A stretch of 52,025 bases of DNA from an uncultured delta proteobacterium (GCA_903911145.1 CAIWCD010000036.1:1-52025); one strand, 5' to 3'; shown: positions 8,940 to 19,114, numbered from the stretch's first letter. The notes: generated by a model not told the origin, from the letters alone. Numbers and translations are program-made.

Positions 8940-9854
8940 GTGAGCCCGATCAGCTTTCGCCGTACGCTGCACCAGCTGGGCCATCTCGTCCGACAGCGAC
9001 AGCAGATCGCGCTGCTGCTGCGTCAGAAGCTCTGGCACCCGGGCAGGATGCGCTATCCGGCAGGGCACTATTACTCGCCGGTCCCGTCGCAGAAAGACAT
9101 CGACGCGGGCGTGCGGCAGGTGCAGGACGAGGAGCTGACCGGCATTCAACTCGACCCGTCCGGACAGCTATCGCTGCTCGCGACTCTCGCCCCGCTGGCG
9201 GCGGCCGCGCCGTTTTCGGATCTGCCCGCGCGGCCTTATCGATACCATTTCGATAATCCCTCCTATTCGTGGGGAGACGCGCTGATTCTGTTCGGCCTCT
9301 TGCGGCATCTGCGGCCGAAGCGTTTCATCGAAGTTGGTTCGGGCTTTTCATCCTGTGTCGTTCTGGATACCAACGAGCATTTCCTCGAGCGGTCGATCGC
9401 CTGCACGTTTATCGAGCCTTACCCGCGCCTGTTGCTCAGCCTCGTGGGAGAGCAGCGAATCGCGCTCGTTGAACAGAAAGTCCAGGAAGTCGATCTCGCG
9501 CTCTTTGATACGCTCGAGGCCGGCGACGTTCTCTTCATCGATTCGTCGCATGTCTCCAAGGCCTACAGCGACATCAACCACATCCTGTTTCGCGTGCTTC
9601 CTCGATTGCGCCCCGGTGTCTGGGTGCATTTCCACGATATCTTCTATCCGTTTGAATATCCCGAAGCCTGGCTGCGCAGAGGGGTGTCGTGGAACGAAGC
9701 CTATCTGCTGCGGGCATACTTGATGGACAACGCGGCCTATCGCGTTCGGTTCTTCAACGACTACGTCGGCAAGAAACACCACGCCGCAGTTGCGAACGCG
9801 ATGCCTGGCTTTCTCAAGAATCCAGGCGGCGGTCTCTGGCTCGAACGACAATGA
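8940..9854 (+). CDS. Class I SAM-dependent methyltransferase-like protein
   Basis: The 304-residue product contains a methyltransferase fold with the SAM-binding motif FIEVGSGFSSCVVLDTN near residues 120-137, the acidic strand ending FIEPYP, and the GDVLFIDSSHVSKAYSDINH segment that resembles motif II-III of family 24 methyltransferases. An N-terminal helical region (residues 1-45) is rich in Arg, Gln and Leu. The start is GTG with GAAGGG seven bases upstream. The acceptor is unknown; relatives often act in glycan or natural-product modification. The gene follows the FKBP terminator and converges on the RIO kinase gene. Confidence 0.75.
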   Translation: MSPISFRRTLHQLGHLVRQRQQIALLLRQKLWHPGRMRYPAGHYYSPVPSQKDIDAGVRQVQDEELTGIQLDPSGQLSLLATLAPLAAAAPFSDLPARPYRYHFDNPSYSWGDALILFGLLRHLRPKRFIEVGSGFSSCVVLDTNEHFLERSIACTFIEPYPRLLLSLVGEQRIALVEQKVQEVDLALFDTLEAGDVLFIDSSHVSKAYSDINHILFRVLPRLRPGVWVHFHDIFYPFEYPEAWLRRGVSWNEAYLLRAYLMDNAAYRVRFFNDYVGKKHHAAVANAMPGFLKNPGGGLWLERQ

Positions 9855-9885
9855 AGACCAGAGGACCGTTCGAACGGCCTGCGCT

Positions 9886-11271
9886 CTAATCCTCGTCGTT
9901 CTCGCGAGGATTGTGCGGCTGCCGCTCAGCGCCGCTCCGCCGCTCCCCGTGCGGTCGGGAGTGATTCCGCTGCTGGTGCTGCGGGCGAGGACTCCCTTGA
10001 GCGTGCGGTGGCCGCGGATTTCCCGGCGTGTGCTGCGGTCGGGGATTCCCTTGAGCATGTGGCGGCCGCGGATTTCCCTGCGCGTGCTGCGGGCGCGGTT
10101 GATTTCCCTGCGCGTGCTGCGGTCGCGGATTTCCCTGCGCGTGCTGCGGTCGCGGATTTCCCTGCGCGTGCTGCGGGCGCGGTTGATTTCCCTGCGCGTG
10201 CTGCGGTCGCGGTTGATTTCCCTGCGCGTGCTGCGGTCGCGGTTGATTTCCCTGTGCGTGCTGCGGGCGCGGTTGATTCCCCTGTGCGTGCTGCGGGCGC
10301 GGTTGATGTCCCTGCGCCTGCTGCGGTCGCGGTTGATTCCCCTGCGCGTGCTGCGGGCGCGGATTTCCCGAAGCGTGCTGCTCGCGCGGCACGTAGGTGC
10401 GCGGTGCCTCGGGGCCAGTCCCACGCATGCTGCGTCCCGTGAACTGCCGCTTCTTCTGCTCGTCGCGGCGCGCGTCCTCGATCAGCCCGAGCACCTCGCG
10501 CGTGCCGGTCGCTTTCGCCGGCTCGACATAGTTGCCCGTCAGCTTGCTATCGCTCGTCAGCTCTCCTCGCTCGTAGAGCTGCCACATCTCCTCGGCATAC
10601 GGGATGCGGACCGCTCCGGGCACGAAGCGCTGCAGGAAGCGGTGCAGGTTGTCGACGTCGCGGATGAGCATCTTGCGCGCGTTGCCGTTGCTCGCGGCAT
10701 TCACCGACTGGGGAAAGTCGATCACCACCGGACCGTCGGCGGCCATCAGCACGTTGAAGTCGGAGAGATCGCCGTGCACGACGCCCGCGCTGAGCATTCG
10801 CGCCACCTCGGCGACGAGCTGCCCGAACACGTCCTGCGCCTCTTCGGGCGTGAAGTGCAGATCACCCAGGCGCGGCGCGGGCTCGCCCTCGGCATTGGCG
10901 ACGAGCTCCATGATCAGCACGCCGTCGATGAAGTAGTGCGGCTTCGGCACGCGGATGCCGACGCCCTGCAGTCGATAGATCATATCGACTTCAGCCGATT
11001 GCCACGCCTCTTCGTTCTGCGCCTTGCCGTACTTCGTGCTCTTCGCCATCGCGCGCTGGTCGCGGCTGGAGCGGACCTGGCGGCCTTCGGTGTACTCGGC
11101 GCGGTTCTGGAAATTGCGGTTCTGCGCCTCTTTGTAGACCTTGGCGACGCGCCACTCGCCGCCCGAGGCGACGACGAAGACATCCGCTTCTTTTCCGCTC
11201 TTCAACGACCGCGCGACCTCATCGATCACGCCGTGCTCGACGAGTGACGCGAGCCTGTCGGGAATTCGCAT
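9886..11271 (-). CDS. RIO family serine kinase with repetitive C-terminal tail
   Basis: The first 280 or so residues form a RIO-type atypical protein kinase. The nucleotide loop is SLKSGKEADVFVV, the catalytic loop VVHGDLSDFNVLM (Asp base and metal-binding Asn), and the metal-binding motif VVIDFPQSV. RIO kinases act in ribosome maturation in archaea and eukaryotes; bacterial roles are largely unknown. Residues 304-436 are about 14 copies of a 9-10 residue unit, consensus PRPQHAQGNQ, followed by a basic tail. The tail is probably disordered and may bind RNA or other polyanions, which is inference. Start ATG 11271; divergent from the Hsp70-like gene. Confidence 0.88.
   Translation of the reverse strand: MRIPDRLASLVEHGVIDEVARSLKSGKEADVFVVASGGEWRVAKVYKEAQNRNFQNRAEYTEGRQVRSSRDQRAMAKSTKYGKAQNEEAWQSAEVDMIYRLQGVGIRVPKPHYFIDGVLIMELVANAEGEPAPRLGDLHFTPEEAQDVFGQLVAEVARMLSAGVVHGDLSDFNVLMAADGPVVIDFPQSVNAASNGNARKMLIRDVDNLHRFLQRFVPGAVRIPYAEEMWQLYERGELTSDSKLTGNYVEPAKATGTREVLGLIEDARRDEQKKRQFTGRSMRGTGPEAPRTYVPREQHASGNPRPQHAQGNQPRPQQAQGHQPRPQHAQGNQPRPQHAQGNQPRPQHAQGNQPRPQHAQGNQPRPQHAQGNPRPQHAQGNPRPQHAQGNQPRPQHAQGNPRPPHAQGNPRPQHTPGNPRPPHAQGSPRPQHQQRNHSRPHGERRSGAERQPHNPRENDED
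9940..9954 (-). repeat. Dispersed hairpin repeat, copy 1 (diverged)
   Basis: The minus strand reads CCGCACGGGGAGCGG, two differences from the family core CCGCnCTGGGAGCGG. It lies inside the RIO kinase gene just after the tandem repeat, encoding RPHGERR. Confidence 0.45.
9964..10362. repeat. Tandem 27/30-bp repeat inside the RIO kinase gene
   Basis: About 14 units of 27 or 30 bp encode the PRPQHAQGN(Q) tail. Central units are almost identical at DNA level, which suggests recent expansion or contraction by recombination or slippage; units near the gene's 3' end have diverged (PPHAQGN, PQHTPGN, PQHQQRN). The 27/30 alternation is the presence or absence of one Gln codon. Confidence 0.95.
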
Positions 11272-11455
11272 TGCTGTCTGTTCTCCTCTGCTGACTGCGC
11301 GAGGTTTTGATCAACCGATGCCTCGAAGGGGCGAGAAACTACTCTCGAAGCGGCTGCGCGGAGAATCGGAAAAACGGCGCGCAGCGATCGTCGCGATGGA
11401 ATCGTTCATGCCCCGACCGATCGACCTCCTTGCGCAAAGGGGATATGAGCGAGCG

Positions 11456-13018
<1,563 letters not shown>

Positions 13019-13900
13019 CTACCGCGCCTCTCGGGCCGGCTTCTCGACCGCTGGTTGTTCCAGCCTCGGTGTGAGATCGCTCTCGACGCGCAGGTCGTTC
13101 TTGCCTCCGTGCTTGACCCGGTACATCAGCGCGTCGGCCGTGCGCATCGCCTCGTCGCTGCTCATGGGCGGGTCGGCGAAGCAGACCGCGCCGATGCTCA
13201 GCGAAACCGCGGGCGCCCCAACCTCCTCCGGCTCGCGCAGGCGCGTCTGCAACCGCGCAAGCACGCTCGTTGCATCCGCGGCCTCGCACTCGGGCAGGAG
13301 CAGCGCGAACTCATCTCCTCCGAGGCGCGCCGCCAGATCGCTCTCGCGGCAGATGCTCTGCGCGGCCTTTGCGATGCGAACGAGCAGCGCGTCTCCAGCT
13401 GCGTGGCCCCCGCGGTCGTTCACCTGTTTGAAATCGTCGACATCGATGCAGGCGATGACGAGCGGCTTCTTCGTGCGGCGGGTGCGCCGCAGCTCCTGCT
13501 CGAGCCGCTCGTGAAACACCCTGCGATTCGCGATGCCGGTGAGCGCATCGAACCGCGAGAGCTCCGTCTCCCTCGCGATCTGCGTGCGCAGCGTCGCGAC
13601 GACGACGGCGAATCCGATCAGCGCGCCGAGCTGGACGATGAGGTTCCAGGCCTCGACAAACGGCGTCGAGTAGTGCACGCCCGTCAGTTGATTCGAGGTC
13701 TCCCACGAGAGCATCGCGAGCGCCGCGATGGCGAAACTCAGGCGACGCCCGAACCCCCAGGCGATCAGCGCGACCGGCATGAAGTAGAGCGGAAAGACGC
13801 TCAGCTCCACACCCGTCGCGAAATCGACCAGGCCGACGAGCGCGGTCATCAGCGCGGCCAGAGCGAACGCGACCACAGGGCTGGCAGGCCTCCAGATCAT
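13019..13900 (-). CDS. Membrane diguanylate cyclase (GGDEF)
   Basis: The 293-residue product has four to five predicted membrane segments in residues 8-105, then a GGDEF domain that makes cyclic di-GMP from two GTP. The active-site signature GGDEF is intact at residues 194-198, and RESD at 185-188 is spaced exactly as the inhibitory I-site (RxxD five residues upstream), so product feedback is likely. The signal is probably sensed by the membrane part, which has no recognised extracellular domain. ATG 13900 is chosen over a TTG at 13930 in the same frame. It is divergent from the epimerase gene. Confidence 0.92.
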   Translation of the reverse strand: MIWRPASPVVAFALAALMTALVGLVDFATGVELSVFPLYFMPVALIAWGFGRRLSFAIAALAMLSWETSNQLTGVHYSTPFVEAWNLIVQLGALIGFAVVVATLRTQIARETELSRFDALTGIANRRVFHERLEQELRRTRRTKKPLVIACIDVDDFKQVNDRGGHAAGDALLVRIAKAAQSICRESDLAARLGGDEFALLLPECEAADATSVLARLQTRLREPEEVGAPAVSLSIGAVCFADPPMSSDEAMRTADALMYRVKHGGKNDLRVESDLTPRLEQPAVEKPAREAR

Positions 13901-14011
13901 GCGGCCACTATAGACGCGACATCGGATCAATGCCGTGTGATGCGCGGGTTCGACTCAGTCCAGAATCGAGGCGCAGTAGAAGATCGCGCCATCTCTCGTC
14001 CAGGAGCCCTC

Positions 14012-14944
14012 ATGCATGTGTTGATTGTTGGCGGTGCCGGCTTCATCGGATCCCACTCGACCGAAGCGCTGCTCGCGCGCGGTCACCATGTGACAGTTCT
14101 TGATGATCTGTCACATGGTCGTCGGGAGAACCTCCCTGCCGGTGTTCCGCTGGTGGTGCACGACGTGCGCGCGACGACTCTCTCGGAGGCGGTTGCGTCG
14201 ATCCGCCCCGATGCCGTGCTTCATCTTGCGGCGCAGATGGACGTGCGCAAGTCGGTCGCCGATCCCACCTTCGATGCGTCGGTGAATGTGCTCGGCACGG
14301 TCAATCTGCTCGAGGCCGCGCGCAGAGCGGGCGTGCGCCGTTTTGTCTTCGCGTCGTCGGGCGGCGCCGTCTATGGCGAGCAGGAGGTCTTCCCTGCGAC
14401 CGAGTCCCATCCGCGTCGTCCCGCGAGTCCGTATGGAGTCTCGAAGCTCTGCGGCGAGGAGTATCTCGCCCACTACGCGCTCGCGCAGGGAATGAGCTGC
14501 GCGGCGATGCGCTACGCCAACGTCTACGGCCCGCGCCAGGATCCGCACGGAGAGGCGGGCGTGGTGGCGATCTTCCTCGCGCGCATGCTCGCGGGGCAGG
14601 ACCCGATCATCAACGGAGACGGGCTGCAGACGCGCGACTACGTCTACGTCGGCGATGTCGCGCGGGCCAATGCACTTGCGCTCGAGTCTGACGTGCGCGG
14701 GCCGATCAACATCGGAACGGCGCGCGAGACGACGGTGGTGGAGCTCGCGAGGCAGCTCGCCGCGGCGATCGGGCACGAACGGCCCATCGGGCATGGACCG
14801 GGCAAGGCGGGCGAACAGCGCCGCTCGGTGATCAGCCCGGCGTGGGCGAGCGAGGCGCTCTCCTGGATCCCGACGGTCGGGCTGGAGGCCGGCGTCGCCG
14901 AGACGGCACGCTGGTTCCGCGAGCGGGCCGCGGTGAGTTCGTAG
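14012..14944 (+). CDS. NAD-dependent nucleotide-sugar epimerase/dehydratase (extended SDR)
   Basis: The 310-residue product is an extended short-chain dehydrogenase of the UDP-glucose 4-epimerase type. It has the Rossmann motif VLIVGGAGFIGSH at the N-terminus, the strand HLAAQMDVRKSV, the catalytic Ser in FASSGGAVYG, and YGVSK with the Tyr-Lys pair. DYVYVGDVARAN and INIGTA are further family hallmarks. It should interconvert a UDP- or other NDP-sugar used for surface polysaccharide; the exact sugar is not evident. CAGGAG lies five bases before the ATG. The next gene starts within 20 bases, so both are probably cotranscribed. Confidence 0.88.
   Translation: MHVLIVGGAGFIGSHSTEALLARGHHVTVLDDLSHGRRENLPAGVPLVVHDVRATTLSEAVASIRPDAVLHLAAQMDVRKSVADPTFDASVNVLGTVNLLEAARRAGVRRFVFASSGGAVYGEQEVFPATESHPRRPASPYGVSKLCGEEYLAHYALAQGMSCAAMRYANVYGPRQDPHGEAGVVAIFLARMLAGQDPIINGDGLQTRDYVYVGDVARANALALESDVRGPINIGTARETTVVELARQLAAAIGHERPIGHGPGKAGEQRRSVISPAWASEALSWIPTVGLEAGVAETARWFRERAAVSS
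14085..14119. promoter_or_regulatory. 12-bp inverted repeat in the epimerase gene, possible operator
   Basis: ACCATGTGACAG at 14085-14096 is matched by its exact reverse complement at 14108-14119, with an 11-base spacer. It sits 75 bp inside the epimerase gene. The core GTGACA-N13-TGTCAC recurs at 14948. Regulatory function is inference. Confidence 0.35.
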
Positions 14945-14947
14945 GAC

Positions 14948-14972
14948 GTGACAGTGAGACATATGATGTCAC
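14948..14972. promoter_or_regulatory. GTGACA-N13-TGTCAC site at the GH13 gene start, possible operator
   Basis: GTGACA at 14948 and TGTCAC ending at 14972 form an inverted repeat with the same 13-base spacing as the core of the site at 14085. It overlaps the ribosome site and start codons of the GH13 gene, so a bound protein could block expression. Function is inference. Confidence 0.35.
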
Positions 14973-16978
14973 ATCGTAACAACCTGTGCGCAACGGGATT
15001 GCGCCGTGCTGCCTCGCACCTCTCCTCTCTTCTGGCCGCCGCCGCGCTCGCGGTCTGCAGCGGCTGCACGGCGCACAGCGGCGGCTCCGATGGCGGCGCC
15101 GGAGATGGTGGCGGACGGGGCGACGCGGGCGCTCGTGACGGAGGCCTGCTGCGGGACGCAGGCGCCGATGGAGACGGCGGCGTCTTCGGCGCCACGCTCA
15201 TCGATGGTGGCGCGATGTTCCGCGTCTGGGCGCCCAATGCCACGGCCGTCGCCGTGCAGGGAGATTTCGGCAACGGCACACTCACCGCGCAGGGCGACGG
15301 AACGTTTGCCGGCAGTGTCGTCGGTGCGCACGCCGAGCAGCAGTATCGCTATGCGATCACGAACGACGGAACGACCTTTCTGCGCACCGACCCGCGCGCG
15401 ATGCTCGTCGGCGCGGATCCTGGTGGCGAGGAGCCCGCGGGCATACTCTTCAATCCGGGCGACCATCACTTTCTTCACGACGGCTTCGTTCCTCCTCCTG
15501 CACGCGAGGCTGTGATCTACGAGCTGCACATCGGCACCTTCGTTGATCCCGGAAACAACGGCGCGGGCACCTATTCGAGCGCCGCCAGCAAGCTTCAAGA
15601 TCTCGCGCAGCTCGGCGTGAACTACCTCGAGCTGATGCCCGCGGCGGAGTTCCCCGGCGAATATTCCTGGGGATACAATCCGAACTATCCGTTCGCGCCC
15701 GACCGCGCCTATGGCTCACCGGAGGAATTGCAGACGCTCATCGATGAAGCGCACGGGCTGGGAATGGGCGTGCTGCTCGACGTCGTCTTCAATCACTTCA
15801 GCGTCGACAGCGACACCACTCCATCGCTCTCGATGTGGTGCTTCGACGGTCCCTGCGATGGCGGCGGAATCTATTTCTCGCAGAGCTTGGCGACGCCGTT
15901 CGGTCCGCGCCCCTCCTATGGAGTCAAGCAGGTCCACGACCTCATCCTCGATTCGCTCGCGTCGTGGCTCATCAACTATCGCGTCGATGGCTTCCGCTGG
16001 GATTCGGTCGTCTACACGCGCAGCGACACTCCGGGCGGTGCGCCGCTTCCTTCGGGCGCGCGCCTGATGAAGGACGCAAACCTCGCCATCCACGCGCGCT
16101 ATCCAGATGCCATCACCATCGGCGAAGACCTCTCCGGCTGGGATGCGATCGTCGCGCCTGTCGATCCGGCAAAGCTCGACACCTACGAGAGCGGATATGG
16201 CTTCAACGGCCAGTGGGACGAGGGCTTCTATTACGCCGTCGAGCCACTCTTGATCGCGAGTGACGATGTGACACGAGATGTAACAGTGCTCGCGCCCACG
16301 CTGACGAGCGGAACGTCGATGAGCAACGTGCTCTACACGGAGAATCACGACAAGGTCGCGCCGCAGAACGGAGCCGATCACCAGCGTGTTCCGGCTCTGA
16401 TCGGCTCGTCGCAGAACAACTACTGGGCGAAACGGCGCGCGGGCCTCGGCATCGCGATGATGATGACGACGCCGGGGATGCCCATGCTCTTCATGGGACA
16501 GGAGTTCCTTGAAGCAACTCCGTTCCCGTTTGATCAGGGGCCTGCGCTCGAGTGGAGCAACGAGACGACGAACGCGGGCTTTCGCACGATGGTTCACGAT
16601 CTGATCGCGCTGCGGAAGAACGTCGCCGGGACGACGGCGGGACTGCTCGGCGACGGCGTGCAGCTGCTCGAGGCGGCCAATCGGCACAGCAACAAGACGA
16701 GCCCGATGATTGCGTTCCACCGCTGGGATCACGGCGGCGTCGGCGACGATACGGTCGTCGCCGCGAACTTCAGCAACGTGCAGCTCTCTCTTCCGATCGG
16801 CTTTCCGCAGCCGGGCATCTGGCACGTGCGCTTCAACAGCGACGACACGACCTACTCGGCGGATTTCGGCGGAACGCACTCGAGCGACGTCAACGCGATC
16901 GGTCCCTCGCGTGACGGGATGGACCAGTCGGGCACCGTGCAGCTCGGGCCATACAGCGTGGTGATCCTCTCGCAGTAG
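14963..16978 (+). CDS. Secreted GH13 family glycoside hydrolase/branching-type lipoprotein
   Basis: The product (671 residues from ATG 14963) has a lipoprotein-type signal ending LAVCSGC, a short Gly/Asp-rich linker, a CBM48/E-set domain (FRVWAPNATAVAVQGDF), and a GH13 alpha-amylase barrel. Catalytic elements are visible: nucleophile Asp in VDGFRWDSV, acid/base Glu in ITIGEDLSGW, and the third acid in YTENHDKVAP. CBM48 plus this barrel resembles 1,4-alpha-glucan branching enzymes or maltooligosyl-trehalose trehalohydrolase, but export is unusual for them, so a role in degrading external alpha-glucan is also possible. The frame extends to GTG 14948; ATG 14963 or 14966 fits the signal peptide better. 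It follows the epimerase gene closely. Confidence 0.85.
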   Translation: MMSHRNNLCATGLRRAASHLSSLLAAAALAVCSGCTAHSGGSDGGAGDGGGRGDAGARDGGLLRDAGADGDGGVFGATLIDGGAMFRVWAPNATAVAVQGDFGNGTLTAQGDGTFAGSVVGAHAEQQYRYAITNDGTTFLRTDPRAMLVGADPGGEEPAGILFNPGDHHFLHDGFVPPPAREAVIYELHIGTFVDPGNNGAGTYSSAASKLQDLAQLGVNYLELMPAAEFPGEYSWGYNPNYPFAPDRAYGSPEELQTLIDEAHGLGMGVLLDVVFNHFSVDSDTTPSLSMWCFDGPCDGGGIYFSQSLATPFGPRPSYGVKQVHDLILDSLASWLINYRVDGFRWDSVVYTRSDTPGGAPLPSGARLMKDANLAIHARYPDAITIGEDLSGWDAIVAPVDPAKLDTYESGYGFNGQWDEGFYYAVEPLLIASDDVTRDVTVLAPTLTSGTSMSNVLYTENHDKVAPQNGADHQRVPALIGSSQNNYWAKRRAGLGIAMMMTTPGMPMLFMGQEFLEATPFPFDQGPALEWSNETTNAGFRTMVHDLIALRKNVAGTTAGLLGDGVQLLEAANRHSNKTSPMIAFHRWDHGGVGDDTVVAANFSNVQLSLPIGFPQPGIWHVRFNSDDTTYSADFGGTHSSDVNAIGPSRDGMDQSGTVQLGPYSVVILSQ

Positions 16979-16983
16979 TCGCG

Positions 16984-18969
16984 CTACTTCACGCGCTTGA
17001 TGTGCACGCCCGGATCCTTCGCGTCGGGCTTGCGCGCGGACTTCTCGAACTCCGGCGCGGCAGTCGAGACGATCTGAAAACGCGTCTCGCTCGGCAGGAT
17101 CTCGATCTTGCCGATCTGCTCCTTCACCACGCCGCCGCGACGACAGATGAGCGGCAAGAGCCAACGCGGATCGGCATTGCGGCCGCGGCCGACGTCGACG
17201 GAGAACCAGACCGAGTCGTTGAACGCGGTGTGGCTGCGCAGCTTCTTGCCTGCAGCGCCCTTTGGCTCCTTCGACCAGGGCGAACTCGGCGGACCCGCCG
17301 GCGCGCGCGCGGGAAAGCTCGCCGGTTTCGTGTGCGAAGGCTCGCCTGCAGCGTGCGTGCGGGCGTGCTTCGCGGCTCCGTGTGCGGGACCAGCGGCGTG
17401 CAAAGCCTTGCTGGGAGCGGACTCGCGCGCGGTTGCATGCGTGCGTGGATGTTCGCTTGCTGCCGCGTGTGAAGCCTTCGCGCGGGGATGATCTGCGGCG
17501 GCCGCATGCGGGGCCTTGGTGCGCGCGTGCTCACTCGCATGCGGTGCGGCGCTCGCGAAGGTCGGCTGCGCGCGCGGATGCGTCGGCACGTACTGGCCGG
17601 GACGCGGCAGGCCCTTCGACTTCGCGCCCGCCTGCACTTGAGTGGAGAGCGGAAGCTCTTCGGGCGCAGGGAGGCTTGCGCGCTGGACCGCCACCAGCGC
17701 GGCCGCGAGCTGTTCGGGAGTCCGCTTGGTGAGCAACTCGCGTGCGACCGCGAGATCCTCCTCGGCGGGAGATTTCGAGCGCTCCTCGAGATCGCTGACG
17801 AGGCGCGCGTGATCGCGCTCGCGGATCTGCTCGGGGCCCGGAGGCGGCAACCAGGTCGCGCGCGCGCCGGCCTTGCGCAGCATCAGCTCGGCCGTCCGCT
17901 GCGAGCCACCGGGCACGAGGAGAACGCTGACACCCTTGCGACCCGCGCGGCCGGTGCGTCCGCTGCGGTGCTGCCAGACCTCTGCGTTCTGCGGAAGATC
18001 GGCCTGCACGACGATCCCGACGTCGGGAAGATCGAGACCGCGTGCGGCAACGTCAGTCGCCACCAGCACGCGCGCACGTCCATCGCGAAGCGCCTTGAGC
18101 GCACGCGTCCGCTCCGGCTGCGTCAGCTCGCCCGAGAGCGCGACCGCCGAGAAGCCGCGCTCGACGAGGCTCGCGTGCAGGTGATTGACGTGATCGCGCG
18201 TGCCGCAGAAGACGATCGCGGTCTGCGCATCGGCGGCGCGCAGCGTGTTGACCACCGCGTGTTCGCGCTCGCGCGAGGCGATGAGATGCGCGCGCACCTC
18301 GATGTCCTGGTGGGCCTGCGAGGGCGGCGTCGCCGAGACGCGCGCCGCGTCCTGCTGGAACTTGCGCGCGAGCTGCTCGATCGCGGACGGGATCGTCGCG
18401 GAGAAGAGCAGGGTGCGCCGCGCGGTCGGTGCGTCGCGGAGAATTCGCTCGAGCTCGTCGCGGAAGCCCATGTCGAGCATTTCGTCCGCTTCGTCGAGCA
18501 CCACCGCGCGAAGCGCATCGAACTTCAGGCTGCGCCGCTCGAGATGATCGACGAGACGACCTGGCGTGCCGACGACGAGATGCGGTCCATCGCGGAGCGC
18601 GCGCAATTCGCGGCCCATCTCGACGCCGCCTACACACGTCGCGATGCGCGCGCCCGCGGGTCCGAGCAGCCACTCGAGCTCGACCGAGATCTGGTGCGCG
18701 AGCTCGCGCGTCGGCGCGACGATCAGTGCGAGCGGAGTGGGGGCCGCGGCGAACTTCTCGGCTCCCGTGAGCAGCTCGCGTGCGAGCACCAGACCGAACG
18801 CCAGCGTCTTCCCCGAGCCGGTCCGCGACGAGACGAGCAGGTCGCGTCCGCGCAGCTCGGCCGCGAGCACGGCCTCCTGCACAGGCGTGGGGCTCTCGTA
18901 CCCGCGCGCTGCAATCGCGCGCAGAATCGGAGCAGGGATCTCGAGCTGATCAAACTTGGTGCTGGACAA
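16984..18969 (-). CDS. DEAD-box RNA helicase with DbpA-type RNA-binding domain
   Basis: The 661-residue product carries the DEAD-box motifs in order: the Q-motif region YESPTPVQ, Walker A SRTGSGKT, PTRELAHQ, TPGRLVDH, VLDEADEMLD, the motif III SAT, and the C-terminal HRSGRTGRAGRKG. The last 75 residues (FNDSVWFSVDVGRGRN to RFQIVST) match the DbpA RNA-binding domain, which targets 23S rRNA in E. coli DbpA, so a role in ribosome assembly or RNA remodelling is likely. Between core and RNA-binding domain is a roughly 90-residue His/Ala/Arg/Pro-rich low-complexity linker. The start is TTG with AGAAGGA upstream. It converges on the GH13 gene with 5 bases between. Confidence 0.93.
   Translation of the reverse strand: MSSTKFDQLEIPAPILRAIAARGYESPTPVQEAVLAAELRGRDLLVSSRTGSGKTLAFGLVLARELLTGAEKFAAAPTPLALIVAPTRELAHQISVELEWLLGPAGARIATCVGGVEMGRELRALRDGPHLVVGTPGRLVDHLERRSLKFDALRAVVLDEADEMLDMGFRDELERILRDAPTARRTLLFSATIPSAIEQLARKFQQDAARVSATPPSQAHQDIEVRAHLIASREREHAVVNTLRAADAQTAIVFCGTRDHVNHLHASLVERGFSAVALSGELTQPERTRALKALRDGRARVLVATDVAARGLDLPDVGIVVQADLPQNAEVWQHRSGRTGRAGRKGVSVLLVPGGSQRTAELMLRKAGARATWLPPPGPEQIRERDHARLVSDLEERSKSPAEEDLAVARELLTKRTPEQLAAALVAVQRASLPAPEELPLSTQVQAGAKSKGLPRPGQYVPTHPRAQPTFASAAPHASEHARTKAPHAAAADHPRAKASHAAASEHPRTHATARESAPSKALHAAGPAHGAAKHARTHAAGEPSHTKPASFPARAPAGPPSSPWSKEPKGAAGKKLRSHTAFNDSVWFSVDVGRGRNADPRWLLPLICRRGGVVKEQIGKIEILPSETRFQIVSTAAPEFEKSARKPDAKDPGVHIKRVK
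17398..17420 (+). repeat. Dispersed hairpin repeat, copy 2
   Basis: The sequence GTGCAAAGCC followed by TTGCTGGGAGCGG matches the family unit GCGCAAAGCC-n-CTGGGAGCGG, although its left stem is altered (TTG for CGC). It lies in the low-complexity linker of the helicase gene. Confidence 0.5.
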
Positions 18970-19081
18970 GTGGTCCTTCTCGCGGCCGTTTCAAAGGCCT
19001 GCGCCCGCGGAAATGCGGCGGCGCATCATAACAAGTCGCGGCACTCCGCCGGGGAACGTCTCGCGCGAATCCGATCACGAC

Positions 19082-19114
19082 AGCGCCCGACCGCTCCCAG
19101 AGCGGCCCGGCGCT
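19082..19114 (-). repeat. Dispersed hairpin repeat, copy 3, at the metallophosphatase gene end
   Basis: The minus strand has the core CCGCTCTGGGAGCGG (19091-19105) inside a larger hairpin in which AGCGCC pairs with GGCGCT. It begins at the stop codon of the metallophosphatase gene and may serve as a transcription-ending hairpin, but no T-run follows. Confidence 0.6.

Noticed and set aside
9964-10362. CRISPR-like periodicity of about 27-30 bp
   Set aside because: Units are contiguous coding repeats with no unique spacers and no cas genes nearby.
13055-14011. Upstream extension of the epimerase frame
   Set aside because: It lies opposite the diguanylate cyclase gene and has no epimerase-like sequence; the Rossmann motif starts right after ATG 14012.
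16264-16287. Direct repeat GATGTGACA / GATGTAACA in the GH13 gene
   Set aside because: It encodes DVTRDVTV and can be explained by protein sequence; kept only as a supporting exact copy of CGATGTGACA.
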